A stretch of 64,000 nt of DNA from Rhizophagus irregularis (taxonomy: Eukaryota > Glomeromycota > Glomeromycetes > Glomerales > Glomeraceae), in the NCBI RefSeq assembly GCF_026210795.1, contig NC_089444.1, positions 3,400,501 to 3,464,500 on the forward strand. The letters run 5' to 3'. Made by a program: the position numbers and the translations under genes. The notes beneath the pieces are model-generated. The model was not told where the DNA came from, searched no databases, and worked only from the letters and a program-made list of their open reading frames with translations. Shown here piece by piece: positions 11,983 to 23,022 of the stretch (within the stretch, counting starts at the first letter, position 1; the number at the start of each line of letters is the position of its first letter).

Positions 11983-12854
11983 TATCAGAAAAGAAATGAA
12001 GTAAAAGCTAGAAATGTGGAAGGAACGAACGTAAAATTGAAGAAACGTAAAGTAAAAAAGAGTTGAGTAAAAAAAAAATTAGAAAGGAACAAAAATAAAA
12101 TAATTTGAAAATTGTAAAGACGATTTTAATGTAAAGGAACAAAAATTGCAAAATCGACGATTGTATTGTAAAAAAAAAATCACTCTTTATATATTTATTT
12201 CAATTAAATGTTTTCTTCGCGTAATTGTTTGAAATAATTAAATAATTTTTGAATTGTTCTATTTTGGTAATCGCTGATTTTGGGAAATAGTTAAATAGTT
12301 AAATAATTTGAATTGTTCTATTTTGGTCATCGCTAATTTTGGAATTAATTAGCCAATCGCTAAGTATATTAAGAATATAATTAAGAATAATTTGGAATTT
12401 AATATATAAATTTAGTCAAACAAGGTTACGAGGAGTATACTGAAAGTTAAATTTATTGTTATCGCTGATATATTTAAGTATATAATTAAGAATAATTTGG
12501 AATTTAATATATAAATTTATACTATAAAAAGTTAAACAAGGAGTATACTGAAAGTTAAATTTTATTGTAGATCTGTCAAAATGTAACATATTCACTTTCG
12601 ATTATGTATTGATCTACAATTGATGTATTGATGTTCGAAAAAAATATACAATTGATGTATTGATGTTTGAAAAAAAATAAAAATGTATATATAATTGATG
12701 TATTGATGTTTGAAAAAAAATAAAAATGTATATACAATTGATGTATTGATGTTCGAAAAAAAATAAAAATGTATCATCTGATTATTTATTACAGTGAAAT
12801 GCTGGTATTTTGGTTAAATTCACATTTTGTAAAATTAAATCAAAATTTGAATAA
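11983..12854. promoter_or_regulatory. Divergent intergenic region between the two CACTA genes
   Basis: Non-coding. It contains a repeated pair of segments with AGGAGTATACTGAAAGTTAA (about 12430 and 12540) and a 45-bp tandem array at about 12600-12775 built on ATTGATGTATTGATGTT plus an A-run. It probably holds both promoters, by position only. Confidence 0.55.
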
Positions 12855-15800
12855 ATGATAAATGTTAATAAAAGACGCGATAGAACAAGAACTAAAGAAG
12901 TTGATCCAAGAACCAAACAAAAACATTCAATAAGTCTAAGTCTTGATGATGCAACTACTTCAAATGACCCAATGAGTATTGAATCATCATTCGTTAATGA
13001 AGAAATCTCTATCGACCCTCAAGAAAGCACATCATCATCAGAAAATTTGTCAACATTTTCTTCGAAAAGGAGAAAACGAAGCAGGTATAATACTTATTTG
13101 GAGCGTGACACTCAAATGCAAAATATAAATGACAGTGATGATAACAATGACAGTAACGAAGAAACTGATAATTATGGCGATAGTGATGATGGGGATGATA
13201 ACGATGATAACGATGATGGGGATGATGGGGATGATAACGATGATAATGATGATGGGGATGATAGCGATGATAACGATGATGGGGATGATAGCGATAATGG
13301 GATGATGGGGATGATGATGGCGAAGAAACCAACATTTTTGAAGATTACTCTCCACCGAATTATGATTTTCCAAACAATATTAATGAAAATCAGCAAAATA
13401 TTGAAGATTGGATAATTGTGTTTGTTTTGAAGTATCAAACTAGGTTTCGACTAGCAGATACCGCAATCGATACATTAATTAAATTCATCAAACATATTTT
13501 AACAAATTTTAATTACGATCGTTTTAAAGATTTTCCTACTTCGTTGTATACTGCAAGAAAGAAATTAGGATTGAAGCATCAATTTGTCAAATTTTCCGTA
13601 TGTCCTTCATATCACAAATTACATAATATAGATGAGGTTAAACAACACACAATCCAACAACACAAAACAATAAAAAAATGTGATCATGTACAATTTCCAA
13701 ATCATCGTTCACTTCGACAATGCAATGCTCCATTATCAGAACAAAAAGAACTAGACGATGGTAAAGTCGTTAATACGCCATTATTAATTTATCCGATGTC
13801 CAGTATAAAAGAGCAACTTTTACAAATGTATCAAAGGCCAAACTTTGAAAAAAATCTTAAATTATGGGCCGATAGAAGCGTCAACGACCGAGTCTTATGT
13901 GATGTATATGATGGTGAAATTTGGAAGAATTTCTCAAATAGTGGAATAATAGTGGATGATGAATCGGACGAACAAAGATTTTTTAATAAAGAACATGCAG
14001 ATGATCATTTGGGTATTATGATTAACGTCGATTGGTTTCAGCCATTTGAAAGGACAATTCATAGTTCTGGTGCTATATATGGAGCTATTTGCAATCTATT
14101 GCGCTTTAAACCCGAAAATATGCTCATTTTAGGATTAATGCCAGGCCCTAATGAACCAAGCTTACATCAGATAAATCATTACTTGGCGCCAATTGTTGAT
14201 CAATTTCAAACTTTTTGGGAAGGAGTGGGATTAGACTGAACTTCTGAACATTTATCCAGAAGATTGATAAAATGTGCAGTAATTGCTTGTTGCTGCGATA
14301 TACCAGCTGCTAGAAAATTATGTGGCCATTATTCAGCCAATGTAAGCTGTCACAGATGCTTAAAGGTTGCAAAAAATAGAAATTTTAGTGGCATAGATGA
14401 TATTGACGAATGGTTTGTTGCTAAAAACGTGAATAGTCATCGAGAAATGGCTTTGAAATGGAGAAAATGTAAAAGCAACGAAGCTAGAAAAAGACATGCA
14501 AAGCAATATCACGTGAGATGGTCAGAAATGCTCCGTTTGTCTTATTTCGACCCGATACGATTTTTACCTGTGGACCTGATGCATAATTTATTTATAGGAA
14601 TTGCATCATTTATCGTAAAATGGCTTTGGTTAGGACATGGTAAAATAAATATGGAGGATCTGACGAAAATTCAAAAAAACATGAACAATATTCATCCACC
14701 ATCAGAAATCGGTCGAATTCCTCATAAAATAGATATTGGGGAAGGATTTTCCAATTTAACGGCTAACGAATGGAAAAATTTTTTCCTGATTTATGCCAGA
14801 GTCGTTCTTAGGGATTTTTTGGACCAAGAAGATCAGAAAATCTTAGTACATTTCAGCCAAGCTTGTTCTATATTAGTCTGAAGGATTGTTACAATCAAAA
14901 ATTTAGATGACGCACATGAACATTTAATTGAAATTTTGAAACTTATCGAAATGAATTATGGAGAAGTTTTAATAACACCAAATTTACATCTTTCATTACA
15001 CTTGAACAAATGTTGTAAACATTACGGTCCTCTTTACTCATTTTGGTGTTTCTCCTTTGAAAGGATGAATGGAATTCTTGGTTGGTATTTACAATAATAT
15101 TATTCAAATTATTCATAATTATTACTTACGATTTACAATTATACAGGGAGTTTACCTAATAGTAGACGAAAAATTGAACCAGAAATTATGCGATTTATGA
15201 TGCAGAGTTCTCAAATTGAACGAAGATTCAACACATTGGCTCTAAATCATCAGACCATTTTTCAAATACTTGATTTAAATGATGATACAACTGACAATAA
15301 CGAAAATGAATCTCTCGAAAGTGAGGAATTACAGGCATTTTTAGACATATCCGAAAAGCTGGTTTCTGGCGGGGCAACAGGAATGGAGGATTATCCTGGA
15401 GAACTTTCAAGTCCGATAAAATTAAATGTCATATTACTGGATGATATTTTGGATTTACTAGTTGATTACTACAATCGCGCTTATGAAGAATATAATTTTA
15501 GCTGACCACGGTTAGATCCTTTTTCATCAACCGAAAATTACATTGCTGTAACTGGAAATATCACACAATGTGGCAGATTGCGCATCGGTGCGGTCAATAT
15601 TATCCAAAAGGTATATTAGAAGCTCTTATATTTTAGCACGTTTTATAGAACAACGTGGAAATGATATAGACACATATCCCGGCCAGGTACAATTCTATTT
15701 CAAACATACAGTTCATCTTCTGAATGGTCCGACAGAACATTATTTGGCTTTTGTGAATTGGTATAAACCCGCTGCGACTGCAAACATCAGATTTCTTTTT

Positions 15801-15986
15801 TCCAGCGAAGATTCTGATGATTTTACGAATGATCCGGAACTTTGGAAAAAGGAGTTTTATAATTCTTCGGTTGATAGTATAATTCCAGTTCATCACATAT
15901 TAGGTAGATTTGTTCCAGCAAAATTTAAATACAAACGAACTGAATACTTGGCCATTTTACCGTTAAATAGAAGATTTCACATTTAA
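12855..15986 (+). pseudogene. Tnp2-type (Transposase_21) CACTA transposase, frameshifted and with three UGA stops
   Basis: The start at 12855 leads into a Ser/Asp-rich N-terminus with a long (GAT GGG GAT)n-encoded acidic run. The frame then shifts near 13300, apparently by loss of one G in GGGGATGAT, and continues from 13340. Core motifs follow in the expected order: IMINVDWFQPFE, LMPGPNEPSLHQINHYL, CHRCLK, LPVDLMHNLFIGI, PNLHLSLH and FSFERMNG. An intron at 15081-15146 (GTTGGT..CAG) joins in frame. In-frame TGA codons lie at 14237, 14879 and 15503, and a second frameshift lies near 15580. All three nonsense codons are TGA, as expected from CGA-to-TGA or TGG-to-TGA transitions. Without these lesions the protein would be about 1,000 residues. 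Confidence 0.8.
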
Positions 15987-16239
15987 ATTTACCATAATAA
16001 ATATTTTTTTTTTTTGCAAATTATCCGATTATTATAACAAATTATTCAATATTCAGTAAATAATGTCGCATTTTTTTAGTAAATGATCTAATTTTTCGAT
16101 AAAATGTTACATCTTTCTAGAAAATGTCAACAAATGTACATTTTGCAAAAAAAAGTGTCGAAAAAAAATAACATTCTAACGAAAAATGTAACATTTGACC
16201 AAAAAAACATGAAATTTACATGAAATTTGCTAAAAAATG

Positions 16240-16990
16240 CGGAATTTTCATAAAAAATGCACCATTTGGCAGAAAATCAGAATATTTGACAAAATAAAGC
16301 AAAATTTGATTTTAATCGACAATGTTATAACAATGTTACGAAATGTTGTTACATGATATTACATTGGTGGCAAATGTGGAATTTTCATAAAAATGCTCCG
16401 TTTGTGAATATTTGACAAAAAAAAAGTAAAATTTGATTTTAATCGACAATGTTATAACAATGTTACGAAATGTTGTTACAATGATATTACATTGGTGGCA
16501 AATGTGGAATTTTCATAAAAAATGCACCATTTGGGAATATTTGACAAAAAAAAAGTAAAATTTGATTTTTAATTGACAATGTTATAACAATGTTACGAAA
16601 TGTTGTTACAATGATATTACATTGGTGGCAAATGTGGAATTTTCATAAAAAATGCACCATTTAGGAATATTTGACAAAAAAAAGTAAAATTTGATTTTTA
16701 ATTGACAATGTTATAACAATGTTACGAAATGTTGTTACAATGATATTACATTGGTGGCAAATGTGGAATTTTCATAAAAAATGCACCATTTGGGAATATT
16801 TGACAAAAAAAAAGCAAAATTTGATTTTAATTGACAATGTTATAACAATGTTATGAAATGTTGTTACAATGATATTACATTGGTGGCAAAATGCGGAATT
16901 TTCATAAAAATGCACCATTTGACAAAAAAAAAGCAAAATTTGATTTTAATTGACAATGTCGTGAAATGTTACGAAATGTTACATTTGAGG
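16240..16990. repeat. 129-bp subterminal tandem array
   Basis: Five to six copies of a unit of about 129 bp carrying GACAATGTTATAACAATGTT and GATATTACATTGGTGGCAAA. ATTTTCATAAAAA recurs at 16381, 16510, 16639 and 16768. This is the right-hand counterpart of the 52-bp array but with unrelated unit sequence. Confidence 0.9.
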
Positions 16991-17313
16991 TGTAATGTAG
17001 CATTTTCCCAAAATTTCATAAAATTTGCTAAATCGGACAATGTTGTAACAATGCTATTCCAAAAAATTGCTCAGCGTAATGCAGCATTTTCCACAATTTC
17101 CCACCATTTTCCAGGAAAATGGGGAATTTGCATTTTTTGAATTTTGGACAATGGTGCCCCTTCGACCTGTGCACATAATATTCTATTACTCACAACTTGA
17201 TATTCTTCTAACTTCATTAATTCCTAATTAGTTTAATGTCTTTCCAGACAATTATTTGTCCCTAAATTCTTATTATTTACATATTTCCTTTTACTTTTAT
17301 AATAATCGATTAC

Positions 17314-17574
17314 TCAGCTTCTATTGTCACTCGAATATTTATCAATTATTCTAAATTTTAAGTTCAACCATTTGATCTCATTTTTATCCCAATCTGCAAT
17401 ACACATTCCTTCGCTTTCAAACCATTGTAGCGCATTTCCTAACAAATGTGTCTTCGCAATCTTAAATATTCTTTTATCGTCTTTAATTCCTATCTTTGAC
17501 AGATATTTTTCTACTTGATTTGTCCATTCTTTTGGATTTTCTCCTATTACACCATAAAATATTGGTATCTCCAT
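17314..17574 (-). pseudogene. Small Gag-core-like ORF in the copy 1 leader
   Basis: 86 residues starting MEIPIFYG, which resembles the gag-core entry IPLFYGREEEDVSDWIRQF, and containing EWTNQVEKYL and GNALQWFESEG (compare AAQWYNE). It looks like the first part of a retrotransposon gag domain, cut short. It lies in the leader of copy 1, where the intact copy has no such ORF. It may be a remnant of a different family or a leader-encoded peptide. Confidence 0.5.
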
Positions 17575-18997
17575 TTCAATACCTTATTTTATTTCAAAAT
17601 ATAATTACACTTTTATCCTTTTTACAATACAAATCCGTACTTTTATAATTTATTTTAAATATTTTATTTCTTTATTTATCGATATTTTCTTATTTTTTAC
17701 ATGTACTTCTCATACTTCTAATTTCATTTCATCTACTGCGCCCTATCATGTGACTTATATTTTCTTCTATTTTCTTTCATTTTCTTTCTCTTAACACGTG
17801 ATCTGTGTTACTCCAAAAATTATAAATACACCTCCTTTTCCTTTTAAATTTCAATTTTTCGCATTTTATTCTTATTCCACCACATCAAAGTATGTATTAT
17901 TTATTGTTTTCATCACTTTACTGCACTTTGTGTAACCTAATTTTTATAATTCGTATGATTTATACTACTCATGTGATTTGTACCACTCACGTGACTTCTT
18001 ACATAATTTTCTTATGTAATCTCCTCAGCTCTGGGGAGGTCTATATATGTATTTCACTGTGCTTTGAAATTTATTCAAGTGCCAGATACATCTGGTACCT
18101 ACAGTGCATTTACACAATTTACTTTACAACATTTATTTTATTAACAACATCATTTTCTTTATTTCATTTTATAATTTCTTACATCGCTATTATCATTCTC
18201 CCACTTGACCAGCAAGTTCCTTCAAAAATAAATTAATATGAGGGTTTAACACCGCTTTACCCACAACGTACAATAATAATAATGGAAGTTTCTTACAGTT
18301 TAACCTGCAACTTACAATCTAGAGGGTTTATTACAGCTTAACCCACAACTTACAATCTTATAGTGTTTTAAAGGTTCCCACATAACCACTAGTGTTTTTC
18401 TTGTAAGGTTCCCACGCAACCTCTTGGGTTTATAGTTCACCCGCAACTTTTGCATTATTTCTTTTATTAGATTTACTTTCTTGCCGTGAAATCTCAATAC
18501 GGTCTTATTTTCTTCTATAGTCAATTATTATGACTAACTTAACTCCAATGATTCTTATAGAATTATCTCTTTTTATTTTCAATAACCTATACTAGGCTTA
18601 CCTCTACCTTCACATCGAAGTATGGTAGTTTCTAGGTTTGTCATTAACAACTTTTATTTCTTATTTATCAGGTTTATACATCGTTTAATGTATTTTTCTT
18701 TCATTTCATATTAGTCCTTTTTCATACTAACATATACTTCTTTACTTTTTATAATAAACTTCATAATTTCCTGATAAATCTCTTAATCACAAGCAACACA
18801 TACTTTGATTATCCTTCATTACTTGTACTTCTTTTATTTCTCATTGTACACTTAATAACTTTTTTCCTTTTTATATTCAAGTCCAGATTCTCTAGGAATA
18901 CCATGCAGGTACCTAACTATATGAAGATAGTCAGAATGATCATATTTCATTTCTTTTAATCATTGATCATTTCCTTTCTCGGAAGCATGCACCAAGT
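17575..18997 (-). other. 5' leader of copy 1, LTR-proximal part
   Basis: No gene. It shares blocks in the same order with the leader of the intact copy (32571-34298): a CTCCTCAG..GGGAGG hairpin (about 18022-18040), a GGTTCCCACGCAACC motif (about 18408), the block AATAACCTATACT..GAAGTATGGTAG (about 18582-18640), and AGGAATACCATG (about 18894). Confidence 0.6.
18985..18994 (-). other. Primer binding site, copy 1
   Basis: On the minus strand TGGTGCATGC lies 3 nt inside the 5' LTR, so it is complementary to a tRNA 3' end finishing GCATGCACCA. Sequence and spacing are identical in the intact copy. I could not name the tRNA. Confidence 0.65.
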
Positions 18998-20056
18998 TGT
19001 CACCCACGTCTGCCACCCGTGGATAAACACATCTTTCACATTACAACTTTATTTCTCGTTATTTCGCTTGGTTTAGATTTTACTTTTCTCTTAACTTCTC
19101 GCTTTCTTTCTTATTCGTAGTATTTATTCTTTCAAATACTACCACTTATTCATAATATTCCCAAAATATTATTCTTTATGTAATATTTATTCTTTCAAAT
19201 ATCACCTCTTTATTTCTTATAAACTGCGAGAGTTCTCCTAACTTCTTATTATATTTTATACAATAAAACGAGAATAACTTCGTTTACTTTACTTTTCTGG
19301 ACTTAATAATATAATATTAATTAATTCTCAAGCGTACAATGAGCATATTCAATATAACTTTTAATAATTAATATTTATTTTATTAAATTTGAGTCAAAAC
19401 TGACTGCGGAATTCCTAACGAATCCCACCTATATTTATACATTTTTAAGAAAATTATTTCTACTATTTCTAACTTTTCTACTAATAAAAATTTAAGAACA
19501 ATAAGAAAATAAAGATGTATTATCATATGACTATCTCGTGACTAAACTAAACTAAGGCCACTCCAATTTAATAGTTTGTTTAACGTACCCCACCCCCTCA
19601 TTTTTGAAAATTTTTTAAAAATAAACAAACATATGTTATATCACGTGACTTATAATAACATCACCGATCTGTATAATATTTAAAAGAATTTCTTTCCAGT
19701 GTATTTGAATCTACCAAAGAAAATGGTATAATTAATAAAAGTAATATATGTAAACTTATTAATTGCATTATCTGTAATAAATTAAGATGTATTTTTAGTA
19801 AAAATGCATTGAGTAATAAAGAAAAAACTATGTTTATTTTTAAATGTTTACTTAATTTGACCCCTCCCCCCCCTCAATTTTTATATAAAGTTAGGACGTT
19901 AAACAAACTATTAAATTGGAGCAGCCTAAACTATAAATATTATTTTATCGGTTAATTATTTATCCTTCGGTTTATCCATCGGTTAATTATTTATCCTTAT
20001 TCCATTCGGTCTTTTATTCATCCGCTCACGTGATTATCCTGATTTCTCGGGTTACA
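18998..20056 (-). repeat. 5' LTR of copy 1
   Basis: It begins (on +) TGTCACCCACGTCTGCCACC, nearly identical to the start of the LTRs at 23023 and 34299, and ends ..GGGTTACA before ACGG. The middle is diverged, and a 373-bp MITE (19555-19927) lies inside, so the native LTR was about 680 bp. The right boundary is inferred from the TACA|ACGG end, as in copy 2. Confidence 0.65.
19555..19927. mobile_element. MITE with about 30-bp inverted repeats, inside the copy 1 LTR
   Basis: The left end AGGCCACTCCAATTTAATAG continues GTTTGTTTAACGT, and the right end reverse complements to AGGCTGCTCCAATTTAATAG continuing GTTTGTTTAACGT. A C-rich tract lies just inside each end. Flanks share AAACTA, so the target duplication is about 6 bp but ambiguous because the site is a TAAAC repeat. 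No coding capacity. Confidence 0.8.
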
Positions 20057-20086
20057 ACGGTATTTGGCGAAAATGCCAATCAGGCA

Positions 20087-20128
20087 CCAATCGGTCACCA
20101 ATCAGGTACCTGATTGGTGACCGATTGG
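20087..20128. repeat. Perfect 42-bp palindrome
   Basis: Two 21-nt arms with no spacer centred on AGGTACCT; the left arm starts CCAATCGGTCACC. Outer arms AATCAGGCA and TGCCTGATT extend it imperfectly to about 70 bp. The sequence can form a long hairpin. Confidence 0.95.
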
Positions 20129-20641
20129 TGACTGATTGATGCCTGATTTTTCACTTTTCGACCTGTGATATATACCAAAATGAAAATGATATCTTTTGTA
20201 AGAGAAATTAAAGAAAGTTTTTATGGTGTGATTACGATCTCGATCTTGAAACGCACGTGATTTGATAAATATGATACGTTCTAATAATTTTTTCCTAATT
20301 AAAGGGAAGAACTTTTTTTGTATCCGTGTCAGGATAACTGATTGGTGTGAAAAAAAATGTCTGAGCATGATACTAATTTGATATTTTCGATTAGGTAATA
20401 TACTCGTGGAGCTATAACTAATAGGTGTTGTATTCGTATGATAATCATTTGTATGTATGATGAGCTGATTCTGATTGGTGTTTGAAAAAGGATCAGCCAG
20501 CTCGAAAAGGAAACTTTTGGATCGTCTGATCTCATAGATTTTGTTGTAACCGGTCCTGTTTGAGCGGGTCACGTGAAATTTGGAAAAAGAAACTTCTAAA
20601 GGATATTCTATTTTATTTTGTGAAGAAGTTGAGGACGACAT
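20102..20641 (-). CDS. Hypothetical protein, 3' end replaced by transposon sequence
   Basis: A 179-residue frame starting MSSSTSSQNK, with a varied, protein-like composition over the first 155 residues (for example FHVTRSNRTGYNKIYEI and RHFFSHQSVILT). A TATA-like stretch lies about 25-40 bp upstream (20665-20680). From 20167 leftward the frame reads into the CACTA terminus and the palindrome, so the last 20 or so residues are foreign and the true 3' part is lost. I do not recognise the family. It could be a chance ORF, but length and composition argue for a truncated host gene. Confidence 0.4.
   Translation of the reverse strand: MSSSTSSQNKIEYPLEVSFSKFHVTRSNRTGYNKIYEIRRSKSFLFELADPFSNTNQNQLIIHTNDYHTNTTPISYSSTSILPNRKYQISIMLRHFFSHQSVILTRIQKKFFPLIRKKLLERIIFIKSRAFQDRDRNHTIKTFFNFSYKRYHFHFGIYHRSKSEKSGINQSPIGHQSGT
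20157..20167. mobile_element. Isolated CACTA-type terminus
   Basis: TTCGACCTGTG is identical to the 11-bp right end of the complete CACTA-like element at 17161-17171. No matching left end is seen nearby, so this is probably the surviving right end of a second element whose other part was displaced by retrotransposon copy 1. Confidence 0.55.
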
Positions 20642-20679
20642 GGTGAAAAAAAAGTCGTAAGGAAAAAATATAAAAACTC

Positions 20680-20810
20680 TACTCTGAGGGCAAAGGTGAG
20701 TAAAGAAGAGGACTTTCTGTCTAAGGCCGGTACAGGGCCTCTCTCTTCTACCGCTTATAGCGGTGGTTATGAGTGTGAACTATAAAAAATTTTTTTTTTA
20801 TTGCGAATTA
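20680..20810. other. Short GC-richer segment with two hairpins
   Basis: It contains GGCCGGTACAGGGCC and ACCGCTTATAGCGGT, both self-complementary. No gene. It could be a 5' UTR or a small RNA; nothing decides between them. Confidence 0.3.
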
Positions 20811-20959
20811 CAGTCAACTCTCTTTATAGTCACACATTTGGGACAGTCCATATTTGGTGATTATAAAGAGATGTGACTATATAAAAAATTTCTTATATTT
20901 GTATATCATAATTCCGGCCAAAAATTAATATAATTTTAGTCAGAATTATACTTAAAACT

Positions 20960-21570
20960 TTATTTTATCGTAACTTTGCCAATATTAATCGTAGAGAGAT
21001 GATCTCACCGCCATTCGATTCGTCTTAATGAGACGGTTCTAATGGTATAAAATATGTCGAAATCCAATCACTAGATTAATTTCCAAATTAAAAAAATATT
21101 AATGGTTTTTGTGTAATAACTCTGCCAATATTGATCCTAGAAAGACGCTCTTACTACCATTCGATTCGTCTTGATGAGACGGTTCTAATGGTATAAGATA
21201 CATCAAAATCCAATCACTAGATCAATTTCTGAAATTAAAAAATATTAAATGGTTTTTAAGTAATAACTCCGTCAATATTGATCACAGAGAGATGTGCTTA
21301 CCACCATTCGATTCGTCTCGATGAGGCGATTCCAACGAGCTATAAATCATCATTTTACAATCACTAGGTACTGAGATATCTAGCAAAATGTTAAATGGTG
21401 CAGTAAACGTAAATCAAGAAATATTATAATGCCAATGTTTAACATTTTGTTGAATAACTCGTCAGCCAGTGATCAGAAAAGGATAAAACTACCACCATTC
21501 AATTCGTCTCAGTGAGACGATTCTAACAAGCTATGATACATCTTTGTACGATTATTAGATGCCAAGTTAT
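20960..21570. repeat. 147-bp internal repeats of the Tigger-like element
   Basis: Four diverged copies, with GCCAATATTGATC-like starts at about 20978, 21124, 21271 and 21460. Each carries CCATTCGATTCGTCT..ATGAGACG..TTCTAA. A related single copy occurs outside the element at 37630-37730. Confidence 0.8.
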
Positions 21571-21717
21571 TTAATATATTCTTTATATAACTGTGATTAT
21601 AAACGGTTCTTTTTAATATAAGATTTTTGAGGATAGGTGTGATAGTGACTATAGATAGATTGTGACTATATAGGATAGATTTTAATAATAAAGTGTTTTG
21701 AACATTCAACTGGTGTG

Positions 21718-22977
21718 GGGATCATCGTGCTTTCTTCCCCGTTGGGCTCTACCCATTTTTTCCCATGAAGTTATGGATGAAAAATATGAGGATTTTTTGC
21801 CTTGAGTGATAGTAAAAGGACTTTTCGACGTTATATGAAGTTATTACCGAGGTCTTTAGTTTCGCCCGAACTCCTTACGGCTTATATTGAGTTAGGACCG
21901 TTATCATGAGTCTTGGAGTTACCAATAATACTGTAAGATGGCAGTTCCATACGAACGTTCCCCTGGGCTTTCTGAAAGGTTGCAAAGTAGTGCGTTTTGG
22001 TTCCTACGCCTTTAAAGTCTAACTGGCCAAGTGGTTCACAGGCCAGACCGGTATTTCTTGGAAGGAGCTCTTGACCAACGTATTTCTTGCTAGTTGATGT
22101 TGTTAACTGGGAAGTTAGTTTTCTAAAATAAGGAGACGGCGTTGAGGTGTATGTTTGGTGTTTTTTACTCAGGTTTTTCTCATTGCACTTCAAGTTTTCC
22201 TGAGGTTTATGTTTTTATTTTTTTGTTTTTTGTTTTTCTTGGTCGCTTTTTTCGGTGTAACCTTATTTTCTTTGGGGGGTGGGGGAATACTGGAAAATTT
22301 GATCGTCATGGTGGTTTGGTGTTACAAATTTTTAAAATCAATGATCATCCGGGTGATAAGGGGGGTGACAGGTTAGGTACCGCAGTTTTTGTAGTATGCT
22401 GATCAAGGTGGTCACATGATGGACTATCATTGGATTGACTTATCTAGGTAGATCTTGGGCCGATGGATCGTTCGCAATGAGGTGGGTGTCCTCCGTTTGG
22501 GATCATTCGAAATGAGGTGGGTGTCACCTCGGGGATTGCACGACACTAAAAAGTTCCCCATCGATTGGACTGCACGACACTAAAAAGTTCCCAGAGGTCT
22601 TTGTGAAATAGGTTTGTTATCCATAGTATGTAGTCAAATAGGGGAAATTGAATTTTATGCGTTTCTGATAGTGCTAATGGTAGCTCGGAGGTTCTTTGCC
22701 GATTCTAGGAGTGGGTACGGGGCTGGATGGGTTACGTATAGCATAGTCGACTTTACCCATTTTGAGATAGATTTGGGGGGAGTAGCCGTAGTTATTTATA
22801 TAGAGAGGGTGGGGTTTTATAATCTTAGCTTTTCTTTTATTTGTAATTTCAGAAGATTATTTGTTCTTTGTTTTCTATTAGTTCTGCACTTGTTGTGGTG
22901 CTTTTTAGATCACTCTGTGTTTCTCTAAAGTCACTTTGGCATTAATTAATAAAATTCAAGCTCAAGCTATGTTTGCC
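21718..22977. mobile_element. 1.26-kb insertion with 17-bp target-site duplication
   Basis: The insert is bracketed by an exact direct repeat AACATTCAACTGGTGTG (21701-21717 and 22978-22994). A duplication this long is typical of target-primed (non-LTR) retrotransposition rather than DNA transposition. The insert is GC-richer than its surroundings and has two duplicated motifs, GCACGACACTAAAAAGTTCC (about 22538 and 22572) and GAGGTGGGTGTC. No RT is recognisable, so it may be a 5'-truncated or SINE-like copy. Confidence 0.65.
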
Positions 22978-23022
22978 AACATTCAACTGGTGTGACTATA
23001 TAGTAGAATGTGACTATAACGG

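Larger units (their letters stand above)
8733..17171. mobile_element. Complete CACTA (CMC/EnSpm)-like DNA transposon
   Basis: The element starts CACAGGTCGAA and ends TTCGACCTGTG, a perfect 11-bp inverted repeat, with weaker similarity further in (CATTGTC). It is flanked by direct CAC on both sides (8730-8732 and 17172-17174), the 3-bp duplication expected for this superfamily. Inside are a Tnp2-type transposase on + (12855-15986), a divergent multi-exon accessory gene on - (9834-11982), a 52-bp subterminal array on the left and a 129-bp subterminal array on the right. The transposase is decayed, so the copy is inactive unless complemented. Confidence 0.88.
903..20056 (-). mobile_element. Ty3/Gypsy-like retrotransposon copy 1, truncated and split by insertions
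   Basis: On the minus strand the order is 5' LTR (18998-20056), tRNA primer site, leader, gag N-terminal part (8563-6774), gag C-terminal part (3436-1928), protease (1931-1305) and the start of reverse transcriptase (1187-903). Everything downstream, including most of pol and the 3' LTR, is missing. A TIR element (3437-6773) splits gag and a CACTA-like element (8733-17171) splits the leader. With those removed, the leader is about 2.0 kb, comparable to 1.7 kb in the intact copy at 23023-35604. Assigning the two halves to one original element is inference from order, strand and matching lengths. Confidence 0.75.

Noticed and set aside
13009-13438. Several His/Pro/Ile/Ser-repeat frames on the minus strand
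   Set aside because: Antisense shadows of the Asp-rich GAT/GGG repeat in the CACTA transposase.
22142-22928. Hydrophobic frames inside the 17-bp-duplication insert
   Set aside because: Gly/Phe/Leu-rich low-complexity frames on several phases; no RT or other motif.
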